Below are positions 1 through 9,287 of a stretch of DNA of 64,000 nucleotides, piece by piece. The translations under genes and the position numbers were made by a program. The notes below the pieces were generated by a model. That model was not told the origin of the DNA. It made no database searches and saw only the letters and a list, made by a program, of their open reading frames with translations. Position 1 is the first letter of the stretch. Every line of letters starts with the position of its first letter. The DNA comes from Peptoniphilus sp. BV3C26 (GTDB taxonomy: Bacteria; Bacillota; Clostridia; Tissierellales; Peptoniphilaceae). The DNA lies in contig NZ_AWXB01000005.1 of the NCBI RefSeq assembly GCF_000478985.1, positions 1 through 64,000 of the forward strand, written 5' to 3'.

Positions 1-67
1 CATCCATTATTATGCCTATATGTTTAGGAACTTTTAAAAGGTCGATTTTTTCTAAATTTGAAGTCAT
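1..67 (-). CDS. uppS: Undecaprenyl diphosphate synthase, first 22 codons (partial at left edge)
   Basis: Reading the minus strand from an ATG at 67 gives MTSNLEKIDLLKVPKHIGII followed by MDG before the window ends. The P-K-H-(I/V)-x-I-I-M-D-G pattern is the N-terminus of cis-prenyltransferase UppS, where the Asp of MDG binds the diphosphate of the allylic substrate. The enzyme makes the C55 lipid carrier for peptidoglycan. A strong AGGAGG lies at 70-75. The gene follows frr, as in many Firmicutes (frr-uppS-cdsA), but a terminator lies between them. Only the N-terminus is visible, so the identification rests on this motif and on gene order. Confidence 0.85.
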   Translation of the reverse strand, partial: MTSNLEKIDLLKVPKHIGIIMD

Positions 68-78
68 AAAACCTCCTA

Positions 79-101
79 AAAAAAGGCCTTTCGGCCTTTA
101 A
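79..101 (-). terminator. Intrinsic terminator after frr
   Basis: On the minus strand AAAGGCC, a GAAA tetraloop and GGCC are followed by seven T. The hairpin begins right after the frr stop and lies upstream of the uppS ribosome binding site, so it probably attenuates read-through into uppS. Confidence 0.85.
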
Positions 102-659
102 TTATATCTCCATAAGTTCATTTTCTTTAAGCTTAGCTATTTCATCAATTTCTTCAATATATTTGTCTGTTAAATCTTGAATTTGCTTTTCGTAATCTCT
201 CAAATCATCTTCTGAAATTTCTTTATTTTTTTCAAGTTTTTTAACTTCGTCTACAGCCAATCTTCTAATATTTCTTACAGCTATTTTAGAATCTTCGCCA
301 TTCTTTTTAACAACCCTAACAAGGTCTTTTCTTCTTTCTTCCGTAAGTTGGGGTATAACAAGTCTTATGATTTTACCATCATTTGAAGGATTTAATCCAA
401 GATCTGATTTTAAAATTTCTTTTTCAATTAAAGGTATCATTTTTGCTTCCCAAGGTTGAATAGCAAGAAGTCTTGCTTCCGGTGCGGAAATTCCCGCCAC
501 CTGATTAAGCGGTGTTTGTTGTCCGTAATAATCTACGGTTATCTTATCAAGAATCGAAGGATTAGCACGGCCTGCTCTTATATTTTTTAAATCTTCTCTA
601 AAAACTTCTATAGTTCTTTTCATTTTATTTTCAGTGTCGCGTTTAATATCAGAAAACAT
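102..659 (-). CDS. frr: Ribosome recycling factor
   Basis: A 185-residue protein, the standard RRF length. RRF works with EF-G in the cytoplasm to split post-termination ribosomes. The N-terminal helix (about residues 1-30), the conserved IRAGRANPSILDKI segment (about 27-40), a small second domain containing YYGQQTPLNQVA, and the long C-terminal helices with LTEERRKDLV are all present in order. The gene closes the rpsB-tsf-pyrH-frr translation cluster and starts 9 bases after pyrH ends. The start ATG at 659 has an AGGAGG just upstream (664-669). Confidence 0.97.
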   Translation of the reverse strand: MFSDIKRDTENKMKRTIEVFREDLKNIRAGRANPSILDKITVDYYGQQTPLNQVAGISAPEARLLAIQPWEAKMIPLIEKEILKSDLGLNPSNDGKIIRLVIPQLTEERRKDLVRVVKKNGEDSKIAVRNIRRLAVDEVKKLEKNKEISEDDLRDYEKQIQDLTDKYIEEIDEIAKLKENELMEI

Positions 660-668
660 AACATCCTC

Positions 669-1385
669 CTATTTTACTTTAGTTCCAATGTCTTTGCCCA
701 TTACCACATCCAACATATTAGATGGAGTGTCTATGCCAAACACAATTAAAGGTATATCATTGTCCATGCAAAGAGATGTTGCAGTTGCATCCATGATTTT
801 AAGTTCTTTATTCAATATCTCTTTATAGTCTAAGTCTGTATATTTAACAGCTTCATGATTAATCTTAGGATCTGAATCATATATTCCATCAACACCTTTT
901 TTAGCAAGCAAAATAACATCTGCATTTATTTCTGCAGCCCTTAATGCCGCTGTGGTATCTGTTGAAAAATATGGGTTTCCTATACCAGCTGAAAATATTA
1001 CTATTCTGCCTTTTTCAAGATGACGAATGGCTCTTCTTCTTATATAAGGTTCAGCAACTTCTTTCATTTCTATTGCTGTTTGAACCCTTGTATCAACTTC
1101 AAGACTTTCAAGAGCATCTTGAAGAGCAAGAGCATTCATAACGGTACCAAGCATACCCATATAGTCTGAGGTTGCCCTATCCATTGTGGAGGCACTTCTA
1201 CCTCGCCAAAAGTTTCCTCCACCAACTACTATACCTATTTCAACATTCAAATCATGAATTTTTACGACTTCTTTTGCAATAACTTTTATGGTTTCAGGGT
1301 CTATTCCTATACCCCTCTCACCTGCCATAGCTTCGCCGCTTAATTTAAGAATTATTCTTTTATACTTAGGAGACAAGAAACTCAC
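669..1385 (-). CDS. pyrH: Uridylate kinase
   Basis: A 238-residue amino-acid-kinase-fold UMP kinase, which phosphorylates UMP to UDP in pyrimidine nucleotide synthesis. Visible signatures are KLSGEAMAG near residue 14, the [12 protein letters not shown] loop near 52-63, a DYMGMLGT segment, and the [16 protein letters not shown] nucleotide-binding region (here [13 protein letters not shown]). Length is typical of bacterial PyrH, which forms hexamers. It sits between tsf (1-base gap) and frr in the classic order, so co-transcription from the rpsB promoter is expected, subject to the hairpin between rpsB and tsf. Confidence 0.97.
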   Translation of the reverse strand: MSFLSPKYKRIILKLSGEAMAGERGIGIDPETIKVIAKEVVKIHDLNVEIGIVVGGGNFWRGRSASTMDRATSDYMGMLGTVMNALALQDALESLEVDTRVQTAIEMKEVAEPYIRRRAIRHLEKGRIVIFSAGIGNPYFSTDTTAALRAAEINADVILLAKKGVDGIYDSDPKINHEAVKYTDLDYKEILNKELKIMDATATSLCMDNDIPLIVFGIDTPSNMLDVVMGKDIGTKVK

Positions 1386-1386
1386 C

Positions 1387-2034
1387 TCAGTTTCCCATTT
1401 GTTTTGCTACTTCTTCAGCGAAATTTTCTTCTCTTTTTTCTAAGCCTTCTCCAACTTCATATCTTACAAATCTTCTGATTTTTATATTTTCACCAATCTT
1501 TGCAACAAGATTTGAAAGAAGATCTTTTACCTTTACATCAGGATCCTTAATAAATTTTTGGTCTAATAGACAAATTTCTTCATAGAATTTTTCAAGTCTA
1601 CCTTCAACCATTTTTTCAATAATTTTTTCAGGTTTTCCTTCGTTAAGAGCTTGTTCCTTTAAAACGGTTTTTTCATGTTCTAATTCTTCTTGAGGAACTT
1701 CTTCTCTTGAAACATATTTAGGATTTTGAGCTGCAACTTGCATAGCCATGTCTTTAACAAAAGCTTTAAACTCTTCATTTTTAGAAACAAAATCGGTTTC
1801 AGAGTTAACTTCAATTAAAACTCCAATTCTTCCACCGTGGATATAAGATGCAACAATTCCTTCAGATGCAATTCTTGAAGATTTTTTAGCTGCCTTTGCA
1901 AGACCTTTTTCTCTTAAAAAGTCAATTGCTTTTTCCATATCTCCTTCAGTTTCTTGAAGGGCTTTTTTACAGTCCATCATTCCCGCTTGAGTAATTTCTC
2001 TAAGCTCTTTGATCATTTGTGCAGTAATATTCAT
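1387..2034 (-). CDS. tsf: Elongation factor Ts
   Basis: A 215-residue EF-Ts, the nucleotide-exchange factor for EF-Tu. The UBA-like N-terminal domain ([20 protein letters not shown], residues 3-22) and the [10 protein letters not shown] motif that contacts EF-Tu (about 79-88) are intact. The protein is shorter than the roughly 283-residue E. coli protein. It belongs to the short class with a single core-domain copy, as in Thermus and cyanobacteria. The lost sequence is internal; the C-terminus is a complete charged tail rather than a truncation. It has a well-placed AGGAGGT ribosome binding site near 2040. Confidence 0.96.
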   Translation of the reverse strand: MNITAQMIKELREITQAGMMDCKKALQETEGDMEKAIDFLREKGLAKAAKKSSRIASEGIVASYIHGGRIGVLIEVNSETDFVSKNEEFKAFVKDMAMQVAAQNPKYVSREEVPQEELEHEKTVLKEQALNEGKPEKIIEKMVEGRLEKFYEEICLLDQKFIKDPDVKVKDLLSNLVAKIGENIKIRRFVRYEVGEGLEKREENFAEEVAKQMGN

Positions 2035-2052
2035 TTTTACCTCCTGTTACTT

Positions 2053-2086
2053 TAAAAAAAGAGTTCAAAGCAAGGCTTTAGAACTC
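2053..2086 (-). terminator. Hairpin with T-tract between rpsB and tsf
   Basis: GAGTTC (2061-2066) pairs with GAACTC (2081-2086), with extra CTTT/AAAG pairing, and the minus strand then runs into seven T (2054-2060). It lies in the 60-base gap between the rpsB stop and tsf, so it probably acts as a partial terminator that makes S2 more abundant than EF-Ts. Confidence 0.75.
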
Positions 2087-2094
2087 TCTTTTAA

Positions 2095-2913
2095 TTATTC
2101 TTCTTCGTTTGAAGTTTCTTCTATAGTTTCTTCTGAAATTTCTTCTATAGCTTCTTCTGAATCTTCTTCAAATATTTCCATTTCTTCCATAGAATCTTCA
2201 GAATCTTCATCATTCAAATCAGTTATTTGAGTCCCTTGTTTTCCTTCCAAAACTGCATTTGCAATTGTTTCGGTAATAAGTTTTACCGCTCTTATTGCAT
2301 CATCGTTGCCCGGAATTGGAAAATCAATTTCATCAGGGTCACAGTTTGTGTCAATAATTCCTACAACCGGGATTCCAAGGATATGTGCTTCTTTAACAGC
2401 AATATTTTCTTTTTTAGGATCAACTACAAAAACACAATCAGGTAGTTTATTCATATCCTTTATTCCGCCAAGAAACTTTTCAAGTCTGTCTCTTTCGTGT
2501 TTAAGCTTTATAACTTCTTTCTTTGGAAGTAAGTCAAAAGTTCCATCTTCTTCCATTAAATTAAGAGCATGTAATCTTTCAACTCTTCTTTTAATAGTTT
2601 TAAAGTTAGTTAAAAGACCTCCCAACCATCTTTGGTTGATAAAAGGCATTTCGCACTTATTAGCTTCTTTTTCAATAGCATCTTGAGCTTGTTTTTTTGT
2701 TCCTACAAATAGAACAACTCCGCCATCGGCAGTAAGATTTTTAACAAACTCATAAGCTTCTTCGATTTTCTTTACAGTTTTTTGAAGATCTATTATATAG
2801 ATTCCATTTCTTTCTGTAAAAATAAATCTTCCCATTTTAGGGTTCCATCTTCTTGTTTGATGACCGAAATGAACTCCGGCTTCAAGAAGAGCTTTCATTG
2901 ATATAACTGACAT
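2095..2913 (-). CDS. rpsB: 30S ribosomal protein S2 with acidic C-terminal tail
   Basis: A 272-residue S2. The diagnostic [18 protein letters not shown] (residues 9-26), FINQRWLGG and the [13 protein letters not shown] motif (around residue 190) are all present. After about residue 225 comes a tail of about 45 residues rich in Glu, Asp and Ser. It consists of near-repeats of the form EEIxEE/SEEAIEE and ends in NEEE. Acidic S2 tails of variable length occur in Firmicutes. First gene of the rpsB-tsf-pyrH-frr cluster, read from a strong promoter about 100 bases upstream. The start ATG at 2913 has an AGGTG-type site. Confidence 0.97.
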   Translation of the reverse strand: MSVISMKALLEAGVHFGHQTRRWNPKMGRFIFTERNGIYIIDLQKTVKKIEEAYEFVKNLTADGGVVLFVGTKKQAQDAIEKEANKCEMPFINQRWLGGLLTNFKTIKRRVERLHALNLMEEDGTFDLLPKKEVIKLKHERDRLEKFLGGIKDMNKLPDCVFVVDPKKENIAVKEAHILGIPVVGIIDTNCDPDEIDFPIPGNDDAIRAVKLITETIANAVLEGKQGTQITDLNDEDSEDSMEEMEIFEEDSEEAIEEISEETIEETSNEEE

Positions 2914-3016
2914 TTTGCACCTCCGTTTTTATTTCCTCCATCTTCATCACCCGATTTATAAACCATATAGGCAACGTAAAATCGTCAAAAGATGTGTGTC
3001 ATTTCATACCTAAGCT

Positions 3017-3045
3017 ATTTTACCATAGGTGTTAATCTTTATCAA
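3017..3045 (-). promoter_or_regulatory. Sigma-A-type promoter of rpsB with about 95-nt leader
   Basis: On the minus strand TTGATA (3040-3045) and TAAAAT (3017-3022) are separated by exactly 17 bases. Transcription would start near 3010, giving a leader of about 95 nt before the rpsB ATG at 2913. S2 operons are often autoregulated through such leaders. I cannot assign a known leader family by eye. Confidence 0.75.
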
Positions 3046-3090
3046 CTATTTAAATTTTCAAAAATGATATTAATTTAAGAAGTAAATAAT

Positions 3091-4224
3091 TTAAAAAAAA
3101 TAAATCAGCCGACTCTCAGCTGATTTATAAAAACTATTTTTATTTATTGTTTTTTTGTTTTCGTTCTTATTTTGGTTTTGTGTGTTTTTATTTGAAGAAT
3201 TATTTTTTTTGTCATCTTTTTTAGTTTGTTCTTCATTTTCTTTTTTAGGAACTACAACCTTGTACTCTTCTTTTAATTCATAGTCTTTTTTAGGATCTAT
3301 ATATTTTTTAACTTTTGCTTTCTTTTCAAGATCGTTTAGATATTTTGTGAATTTTTCATCAGTTAATTTTTTAGATATTTGGTCTTTAACTTTATCAAAT
3401 TCAAGATTATTGAAGCTGTTAAGTTTTATTATATGATATCCGTAGGTTGTCTTTACTGGTGAAGAAATTTCTCCTACTTTTAAACTTTTTACAGCCTTTT
3501 CAAAATCTGGATCCATTACTCCATTTGAAAAATCTCCAAGCTCTCCACCATTGTCTTTTGAACCTGGATCAGTAGACTTTTCTTTTGCAAGTTTTGCAAA
3601 ATCTGTGCCTTCATCAAGTTGCTTTTTAATTTCTTTTGCTTCTTTTTCATCAGCAACTAAAATATGAGCTGCATTTGCTGTAAAGTATTCATCCTTGTGA
3701 GCATCATATTCTTTCTTAACATCTTCATCTGTTGCTTTTAAATCTTCAAGCATTTTTTTTGTATATTCAGATAAAAATTCTTTTGTTTCCAAATAATTCT
3801 TAAAGAATTCTTCAGTTAAGCCTTGTTTCTTTAATGCTTCTTTAAATTTATCTTGACCGCCTTCTTGTTTATACAAAGCATTCAGTTGTTCTTCAACATT
3901 TTTAATGTCAGCTTTAATACCCTTTGCTTCCCCGTCTTGCTTTACAATTTCCATTTGAACTAAATTATTTAAAACATATTGTCTTATTCCTTGGTCAACT
4001 GTTCCTTTTCCGTTGCCCATATCTTCTTTTAAATAATCTTCTCCATATTGTAAAACAATTGAATTTCTTTGGGCTGCATATTCCATATCAAATTTATCTG
4101 TTGGAATGTCAACTCCATTTACAGTGGCAGCCACTCCTTGAGGAGCTTTTTCTCCACAAGCTGTGAGCATAGATGTAAGTGTAATTCCTATTGCGCATAC
4201 TTTAATTATTTTTTTAATATTCAT
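3091..4224 (-). CDS. PrsA-like parvulin peptidyl-prolyl isomerase lipoprotein
   Basis: A 377-residue lipoprotein. The signal peptide ends in the lipobox LTAC, with the lipidated Cys at residue 23. A SurA/PrsA-like N-terminal chaperone region follows. The rotamase domain is at about 180-275, with AAHILV, the GELGDFSNGVMDPDFEKAV signature and YGYHIIKL. Such proteins help secreted proteins fold on the outer face of the membrane. The Lys/Asn-rich C-terminus (from about 320) is low complexity. The last 17 codons run through the gene's own terminator hairpin. If an A7 run (minus strand, 3150-3156) had six A, the frame would stop at 3144 after Lys-Gln, just before the hairpin. The true C-terminus is therefore uncertain. 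It has its own promoter. Confidence 0.9.
   Translation of the reverse strand: MNIKKIIKVCAIGITLTSMLTACGEKAPQGVAATVNGVDIPTDKFDMEYAAQRNSIVLQYGEDYLKEDMGNGKGTVDQGIRQYVLNNLVQMEIVKQDGEAKGIKADIKNVEEQLNALYKQEGGQDKFKEALKKQGLTEEFFKNYLETKEFLSEYTKKMLEDLKATDEDVKKEYDAHKDEYFTANAAHILVADEKEAKEIKKQLDEGTDFAKLAKEKSTDPGSKDNGGELGDFSNGVMDPDFEKAVKSLKVGEISSPVKTTYGYHIIKLNSFNNLEFDKVKDQISKKLTDEKFTKYLNDLEKKAKVKKYIDPKKDYELKEEYKVVVPKKENEEQTKKDDKKNNSSNKNTQNQNKNENKKTINKNSFYKSAESRLIYFF
3093..3129 (-). terminator. Intrinsic terminator overlapping the lipoprotein stop
   Basis: ATAAATCAGC (3101-3110) and GCTGATTTAT (3120-3129) form a perfect 10-bp stem with a 9-nt loop, followed on the minus strand by a run of T (3093-3100). The present reading frame of the lipoprotein passes through the stem and stops in the T-tract, which is unusual. 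Confidence 0.9.
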
Positions 4225-4255
4225 ATAAACTTCCTCTCTTATTATTAGCTTTCTT

Positions 4256-4284
4256 ATTATACTACAAATTAAAATATCTGTCAG
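4256..4284 (-). promoter_or_regulatory. Promoter of the parvulin lipoprotein gene
   Basis: CTGACA (4279-4284) and TATAAT (4256-4261) on the minus strand have a 17-base spacer, close to the sigma-A consensus. The -35 box overlaps the mfd stop codon, so the lipoprotein can be transcribed separately from mfd. Confidence 0.8.
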
Positions 4285-7200
4285 TATTTATGGCTTCCTA
4301 TAATAGCAAGTATACTTTTTATATCCTCAAGAGGATTTTTTAAATTTCTCACTCTTATTTTAGGAAGTCCTCTTAAATTAAAATCCAGATCTTTAAAAGT
4401 AAATCTGATTTCATTTATTAAAGGTAAGGTTAATTTTTCCTTTATAAATGAAATTTCATAAGCTTTATTTATTTCAACGATTGATATTATACCAAGTTTT
4501 TTAGCAGTTTGTCTAATTAATGAAATATCCATTAAATTGGAAACTTCTCTTGGAATATTTCCAAACCTGTCAAATAATTCATCAAGAAGATCCCTATAAT
4601 CTTCATTGTTTGAAACTCCTGCAATTTTTTTGTATATCTCAATTGTTATTTCTTCATTATTTATATAAGTCTTAGGTATATAAGAATCAATTTTTATATC
4701 TATTGTGGTTTCTACCTCTTCTTCACTTTCCAAACCCTTTTTCTTCTTAATGGCATCTTGTAAATATTTAATGTATAAATCATAACCTATGGTTTCAATA
4801 TGCCCGCTTTGTTTTTCTCCTAAAATTGAGCCTGAACCTCTTATTTCAAGATCTCTCATGGCAATTTTATAGCCGGAGCCGAATTCTGTAAATTCTTTAA
4901 TTGATTTTAATCTTTTTTCAGCTATTTCTGACATGGAAATTCTTTTATCATAGGTAAAATATGCATAGGAAAGTCTGTTTGACCTACCTATTCTTCCTCT
5001 TAACTGATAAAGCTGTGAAAGACCAAGTCTGTTAGCTTCTGTTACAATCATTGTATTTGCATTTTGCACATCCATACCGGTTTCAATAATAGTTGAACAT
5101 AAGAGAACATCCACCTCGTGATTTAAAAAAGACATCATGGTTTCCTCAAGGACCTTATCTTTCATTTGACCGTTTGCCATGGCAAAACTTGCCTCAGGAA
5201 CTAATTTTCTAAGCTCGGCCAATTTGTTTTCCATATTTGAAACCCTGTTGTATACAAAATACACTTGACCGTCTCTTTCAATTTCTTTTAAAATTGCCTC
5301 TCTTATCATCATGTCGTTATATTCAAGGACATAGGTTTGAGTTGGAAATCTTTCTTCAGGAGGCTCATCTATTACAGACATATCTCTTATGCCTATCATG
5401 GACATTTGCAGTGTTCGTGGAATGGGTGTTGCAGTTAAAGTAAGGGTGTCCACATTTTCTTTGAGAAGTTTTAATGATTCTTTATGTTTAACTCCAAACC
5501 TCTGCTCCTCATCAACAATTAGAAGTCCCAAATCTTTAAATTTAATATCTTTTGACAAAAGCCTGTGAGTACCGATTACAATATCCACAAATCCATTTTT
5601 TAAATCTTTTATATCTTCCTTTTGTTCTTTGAGACTTCTAAATCTTGAAAGCATGGCAATTTTTATTGGAAAATCCCTAAATCTTTCAACAAGAGTATTG
5701 TAATGCTGCTGGGCTAAAATTGTTGTAGGAACTAAAAAAGCAACTTGTTTTGAATCCATAACAGCTTTAAAGGCTGCCCTTATGGCAACTTCCGTCTTCC
5801 CATAGCCTACATCGGCACAAAGAAGTCTATCCATAGGTTTTTGTTTTTCCATATCATCTTTTATTTCTTGGCTTGCTCTTAGCTGGCCTTCCGTTTCCTC
5901 ATAAATAAAAGAATTTTCAAATTCCCTTTGCCATTCAGTGTCAGGACTATATTGATAACCTTTGGAATTTTCCCTGTTTGCATAAAGCTCTATTAAATAA
6001 TCAGCCATTTCTTCCACAGCTTTTTTGGCTTTACTTTTTTGTTTTTGCCAATCTGTAGAATTTAACTTATTAAGTTTAGGTCTTACCCCTTCACTTCCTA
6101 TATATTTATGAATTATATCCAAAGATTCAATTGGAATAAAAACCCTATCTCCTCCACTGTATTGTAAAGTTAAATAATCTCTTTTTATTCCTTGAATTTC
6201 CATTATGTTATTGCCTACATATTGGGCAATCCCATGAGTTTCATGAACAACATAATCTCCTATTTTTAAATCGGAAAGCTTTATGTCGGATTTTTTTCTC
6301 TTTTTTCTTTTAATATTTTGCTCATAAATATCTCCTTGATTTAAAATTATTAACTTGGAATCAACAATTTCAATGCCCTGGCTTAAATTGTTTGTGCTTA
6401 TTACAATTTCTCCTGAAGAAATTGATTTTCTTTCTTTATTTATTCTGCCTTTTAAATCAAGTTCTTTTAAAGTTATTAAAAGTCTTTGAGCTCTTTTTTC
6501 AGACCCTGCCATAAGAAGAATTTTATATCCCTTATACAAGTACGAATTAATATCTTCTTTAAATATTTTTAAACGACCCCTATAATTTACAATGGATTTT
6601 AATTTAAAATTAACTATATCCTTAGGAGTAAAGTCACTTGGTGGATTTAAGAGAGTGTTTAAGGTTAAAACTTTGTCTTCATTTAATTTTTCAATTAAAG
6701 CCTGACTTTTAAAAGAAACATTTTCGTGTTCTTTTAAAGCTTCTCCATTTAAAATTAATTCTTTTAAATTTTCCAAATAAGTTCTTAAGTCTGAATTATC
6801 TCTTTCAAGAATTTTTCTTGGATCTTCAATAATTATTAATGGTTTTGAAAAATAATCAAAAATTGAACTTAAATATTTTTCATCAATAAAAGGAAGAAGC
6901 AAATCCCAATTGTTTACTTGAAAATCGCCACCTAACCTTTCAATATAAAGATTGAATTTTTCCTTTAATCTCTCTAAATCTCTTCCCTTTAACCTTGTTT
7001 TTTTAAGAGATTTTTCAATTTTTTCAGCCGCTTTTTTTCTTTCTTCATCAGGAATAATTATTTCTTTTGCAGGGCTTATTAAAATATTTTCTAAATTTTC
7101 AATTGATCTTTGACTTTCAATTTCAAAACTTCTTATTGAATCAACTTCATTGTCAAAAAATTCCAAACGCATGGGACCGTCAGGAGTATATATATCTACA

Positions 7201-7730
7201 ATTCCTCCTCTTATGCAATATTCCCCCATGCTTTCCACTTGAAAAACTCTTTCATAACCCATTTTATAAAAAATTTTTCCAAGTTCATTAAGGTCAAATG
7301 TGGCGCCAATAGAAATTGCAAGAAAATTATTTTTAAAAATATCGGGGCTTGTAATTTTATCTTTTAAGCCATTAAAAGTTGTTACAAGGATCTTTTCTTT
7401 ATTTAAACTTATTTCTTTTAAGGCATTAATCCTGTTTTTGATGTTATCCATGCTTCTATAATCTCTTTCATAGAGAAAAATATCCTTAGCTGGATAATAA
7501 GATGCTTTTTTACCTAAAGAATTTAAATCCTCATTTATTTTTTTTGCACGAATCTCATCACTTGTAAGTAAAATTATTTCATTATAATTAAAAGATAAAG
7601 CATAAGATATGATGCTTGTGAAACCTTCTATTGTTCCGAAAGCTCCAACTTTTGCACTTTCTTTTTTTAAAGCCTCTAATGTGTCCTTGTAAGATTTTAA
7701 ATTTTTTAAATTATCTAATAGTATTTCCAT
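4281..7730 (-). CDS. mfd: Transcription-repair coupling factor (Mfd)
   Basis: About 1149 residues, the full family length. Mfd removes RNA polymerase stalled at DNA damage and recruits UvrA. In order: an N-terminal UvrB-like region; the CarD-like polymerase-binding domain starting at LKIGDYVVHETHGIAQYVG (about residue 490); the RecG-like motor with Walker A DVGYGKTE and the DEEQ motif (VDEEQRFGVKHKE); TATPIPRTLQ; helicase motif VI QLRGRIGRS; and the TRCF C-terminal domain. I start at the ATG at 7730, which has GGTGG just upstream; an in-frame GTG at 7739 is the alternative. It follows pth after a terminator hairpin. Confidence 0.97.
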   Translation of the reverse strand: MEILLDNLKNLKSYKDTLEALKKESAKVGAFGTIEGFTSIISYALSFNYNEIILLTSDEIRAKKINEDLNSLGKKASYYPAKDIFLYERDYRSMDNIKNRINALKEISLNKEKILVTTFNGLKDKITSPDIFKNNFLAISIGATFDLNELGKIFYKMGYERVFQVESMGEYCIRGGIVDIYTPDGPMRLEFFDNEVDSIRSFEIESQRSIENLENILISPAKEIIIPDEERKKAAEKIEKSLKKTRLKGRDLERLKEKFNLYIERLGGDFQVNNWDLLLPFIDEKYLSSIFDYFSKPLIIIEDPRKILERDNSDLRTYLENLKELILNGEALKEHENVSFKSQALIEKLNEDKVLTLNTLLNPPSDFTPKDIVNFKLKSIVNYRGRLKIFKEDINSYLYKGYKILLMAGSEKRAQRLLITLKELDLKGRINKERKSISSGEIVISTNNLSQGIEIVDSKLIILNQGDIYEQNIKRKKRKKSDIKLSDLKIGDYVVHETHGIAQYVGNNIMEIQGIKRDYLTLQYSGGDRVFIPIESLDIIHKYIGSEGVRPKLNKLNSTDWQKQKSKAKKAVEEMADYLIELYANRENSKGYQYSPDTEWQREFENSFIYEETEGQLRASQEIKDDMEKQKPMDRLLCADVGYGKTEVAIRAAFKAVMDSKQVAFLVPTTILAQQHYNTLVERFRDFPIKIAMLSRFRSLKEQKEDIKDLKNGFVDIVIGTHRLLSKDIKFKDLGLLIVDEEQRFGVKHKESLKLLKENVDTLTLTATPIPRTLQMSMIGIRDMSVIDEPPEERFPTQTYVLEYNDMMIREAILKEIERDGQVYFVYNRVSNMENKLAELRKLVPEASFAMANGQMKDKVLEETMMSFLNHEVDVLLCSTIIETGMDVQNANTMIVTEANRLGLSQLYQLRGRIGRSNRLSYAYFTYDKRISMSEIAEKRLKSIKEFTEFGSGYKIAMRDLEIRGSGSILGEKQSGHIETIGYDLYIKYLQDAIKKKKGLESEEEVETTIDIKIDSYIPKTYINNEEITIEIYKKIAGVSNNEDYRDLLDELFDRFGNIPREVSNLMDISLIRQTAKKLGIISIVEINKAYEISFIKEKLTLPLINEIRFTFKDLDFNLRGLPKIRVRNLKNPLEDIKSILAIIGSHKY

Positions 7731-7738
7731 ATCCACCA

Positions 7739-7764
7739 CAAAAAAGCTGTCATTTAGACAGCTT
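7739..7764 (-). terminator. Intrinsic terminator between pth and mfd
   Basis: AAGCTGTC (7744-7751) and GACAGCTT (7757-7764) form an 8-bp stem, and the minus strand continues into T6. The pth stop codon lies inside the hairpin. Some read-through is likely because mfd begins directly after it. Confidence 0.8.
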
Positions 7765-8319
7765 GTTATTAAAATTATTCATTGCCGTATCAATTCCATT
7801 TACAATGTAAGTTGTAATTGCTTCTACAGCAGAGTCAATAGTTTCTCTTATAGATTTTTTTTCAGTTTCTGCAAATCCTGATAAAACAAAATCCGCTAAA
7901 TCAGGTAAATTATTTTTTCCGACTCCGATTTTAAGTCTTGGAAATTCATCTGATTGGATCTGATAAATAATTGATTTGAGGCCATTATGAGTGCCCGCTG
8001 ATCCTTTTTTCTTAATCTTAATTGTTGCAAATTCAATATCTATGTCATCAACTACAACTAAAAGATTTTTTATGTCCTCCTTGTAAAAGTTCATAACTTC
8101 TCTTACTGCCTCTCCACTATTATTCATAAAAGTTTGAGGCTTTACAAGTATAATCTTTTCACCGTTTAGATAAAATTCACCTATTAAAGATTTAAATTTT
8201 ATTTTATCAACTCTTACATTATATTTTTTTGCCAATCTGTCTATAGTTAAAAATCCCATATTATGTCTTGTATTCTCATATCTATTTCCGGGATTTCCAA
8301 GACCTACTATTATATGCAT
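7750..8319 (-). CDS. pth: Peptidyl-tRNA hydrolase
   Basis: A 189-residue Pth, which releases tRNA from dropped-off peptidyl-tRNA. The N-terminal GLGNPGNRYENTRHNMGF (residues 6-23) carries the catalytic His (residue 20) and tRNA-binding Asn residues. PQTFMNNSGEAV and the GSAGTHNGLKSI segment complete the signature. It starts directly at the prs stop. The glmU-prs-pth-mfd order is common in Clostridia and relatives, and the three upstream genes look like one transcript from the glmU promoter. Confidence 0.97.
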   Translation of the reverse strand: MHIIVGLGNPGNRYENTRHNMGFLTIDRLAKKYNVRVDKIKFKSLIGEFYLNGEKIILVKPQTFMNNSGEAVREVMNFYKEDIKNLLVVVDDIDIEFATIKIKKKGSAGTHNGLKSIIYQIQSDEFPRLKIGVGKNNLPDLADFVLSGFAETEKKSIRETIDSAVEAITTYIVNGIDTAMNNFNNKLSK

Positions 8320-9287
8320 TATTTATCAAACATCTCACTTACAGATGTATTGCCATTTATTCTTCTTATAGCAGATGCAAAAATTGGAGCGACACTTATT
8401 TGAGTTAACTTTTCCTTTAATTTATCTTCATCTACTTTAATTGTATCTGTAACTACAAATTCTTCCATTACAGAAGATTCAATTCTATCATAAGCAGGAC
8501 CGGAAAGAACTGCATGAGTTGCACAACCGTAAACTTTTTTTGCACCATTGTCTTTTAGAGCTTTGGCAGCTTGACAAATAGTTCCTGCAGTATCAACAAT
8601 ATCATCAATTAAAATACAATCTTTTCCTTCAATTTCTCCTATAATATTCATTACTTCAGAAACATTAGGCTTAGGTCTTCTCTTTTCAATAATTGCAATA
8701 GGAAGATTCAATCTATTGGCAAAAGTCCTTGCACGTGTTACTCCTCCCAGGTCTGGAGAAACAACGACAAAATCTTCATTTGAATTCTTTACTAACTTTT
8801 CAAAATAATTTGATAGATAAGGTATTGCTGAAAGATGATCAACGGGAATATTAAAATAACCTTGAATTTGTCCCGCATGTAAATCCATAGCAACCACTCT
8901 GTCAGCTCCTGCAGTTTCTAAAAGGTCTGCTACTAGTTTAGAAGTTATAGGCTCTCTCGCCTTAGTCTTCCTATCTTGCCTTGCATATCCATAGTAAGGT
9001 ATAACAACATTGATTCTACCTGCAGAAGCACGTTTAAGAGCATCAAGCAAAATTAAAAGTTCCATTAAATTATCATTTACAGGACTTGAAGTTGATTGAA
9101 TGATGTAAACATCTTTTCCTCTTGCAGTTTCCCCGATATCAAGTTGAATTTCTCCATCTGAAAATTTTTTAACTTCGCATTTAGACATTTCAATACCTAA
9201 ATTTTCGCAAATCTTTTTTACAAGTTCGCGGTTGGAATTACCAGTAAAAATTTGTATTTTACCTGATTGTCCATTACATGAATTCAT
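8319..9287 (-). CDS. prs: Ribose-phosphate pyrophosphokinase
   Basis: A 322-residue PRPP synthetase, which makes PRPP from ribose 5-phosphate and ATP for purine, pyrimidine, NAD, His and Trp synthesis. The segments seen are [11 protein letters not shown], the [15 protein letters not shown] loop, the metal site [23 protein letters not shown] and the PRPP-binding [12 protein letters not shown]. Full class I length. The gene overlaps the glmU stop by four bases and abuts pth, which implies translational coupling in one operon. Confidence 0.97.
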   Translation of the reverse strand: MNSCNGQSGKIQIFTGNSNRELVKKICENLGIEMSKCEVKKFSDGEIQLDIGETARGKDVYIIQSTSSPVNDNLMELLILLDALKRASAGRINVVIPYYGYARQDRKTKAREPITSKLVADLLETAGADRVVAMDLHAGQIQGYFNIPVDHLSAIPYLSNYFEKLVKNSNEDFVVVSPDLGGVTRARTFANRLNLPIAIIEKRRPKPNVSEVMNIIGEIEGKDCILIDDIVDTAGTICQAAKALKDNGAKKVYGCATHAVLSGPAYDRIESSVMEEFVVTDTIKVDEDKLKEKLTQISVAPIFASAIRRINGNTSVSEMFDK

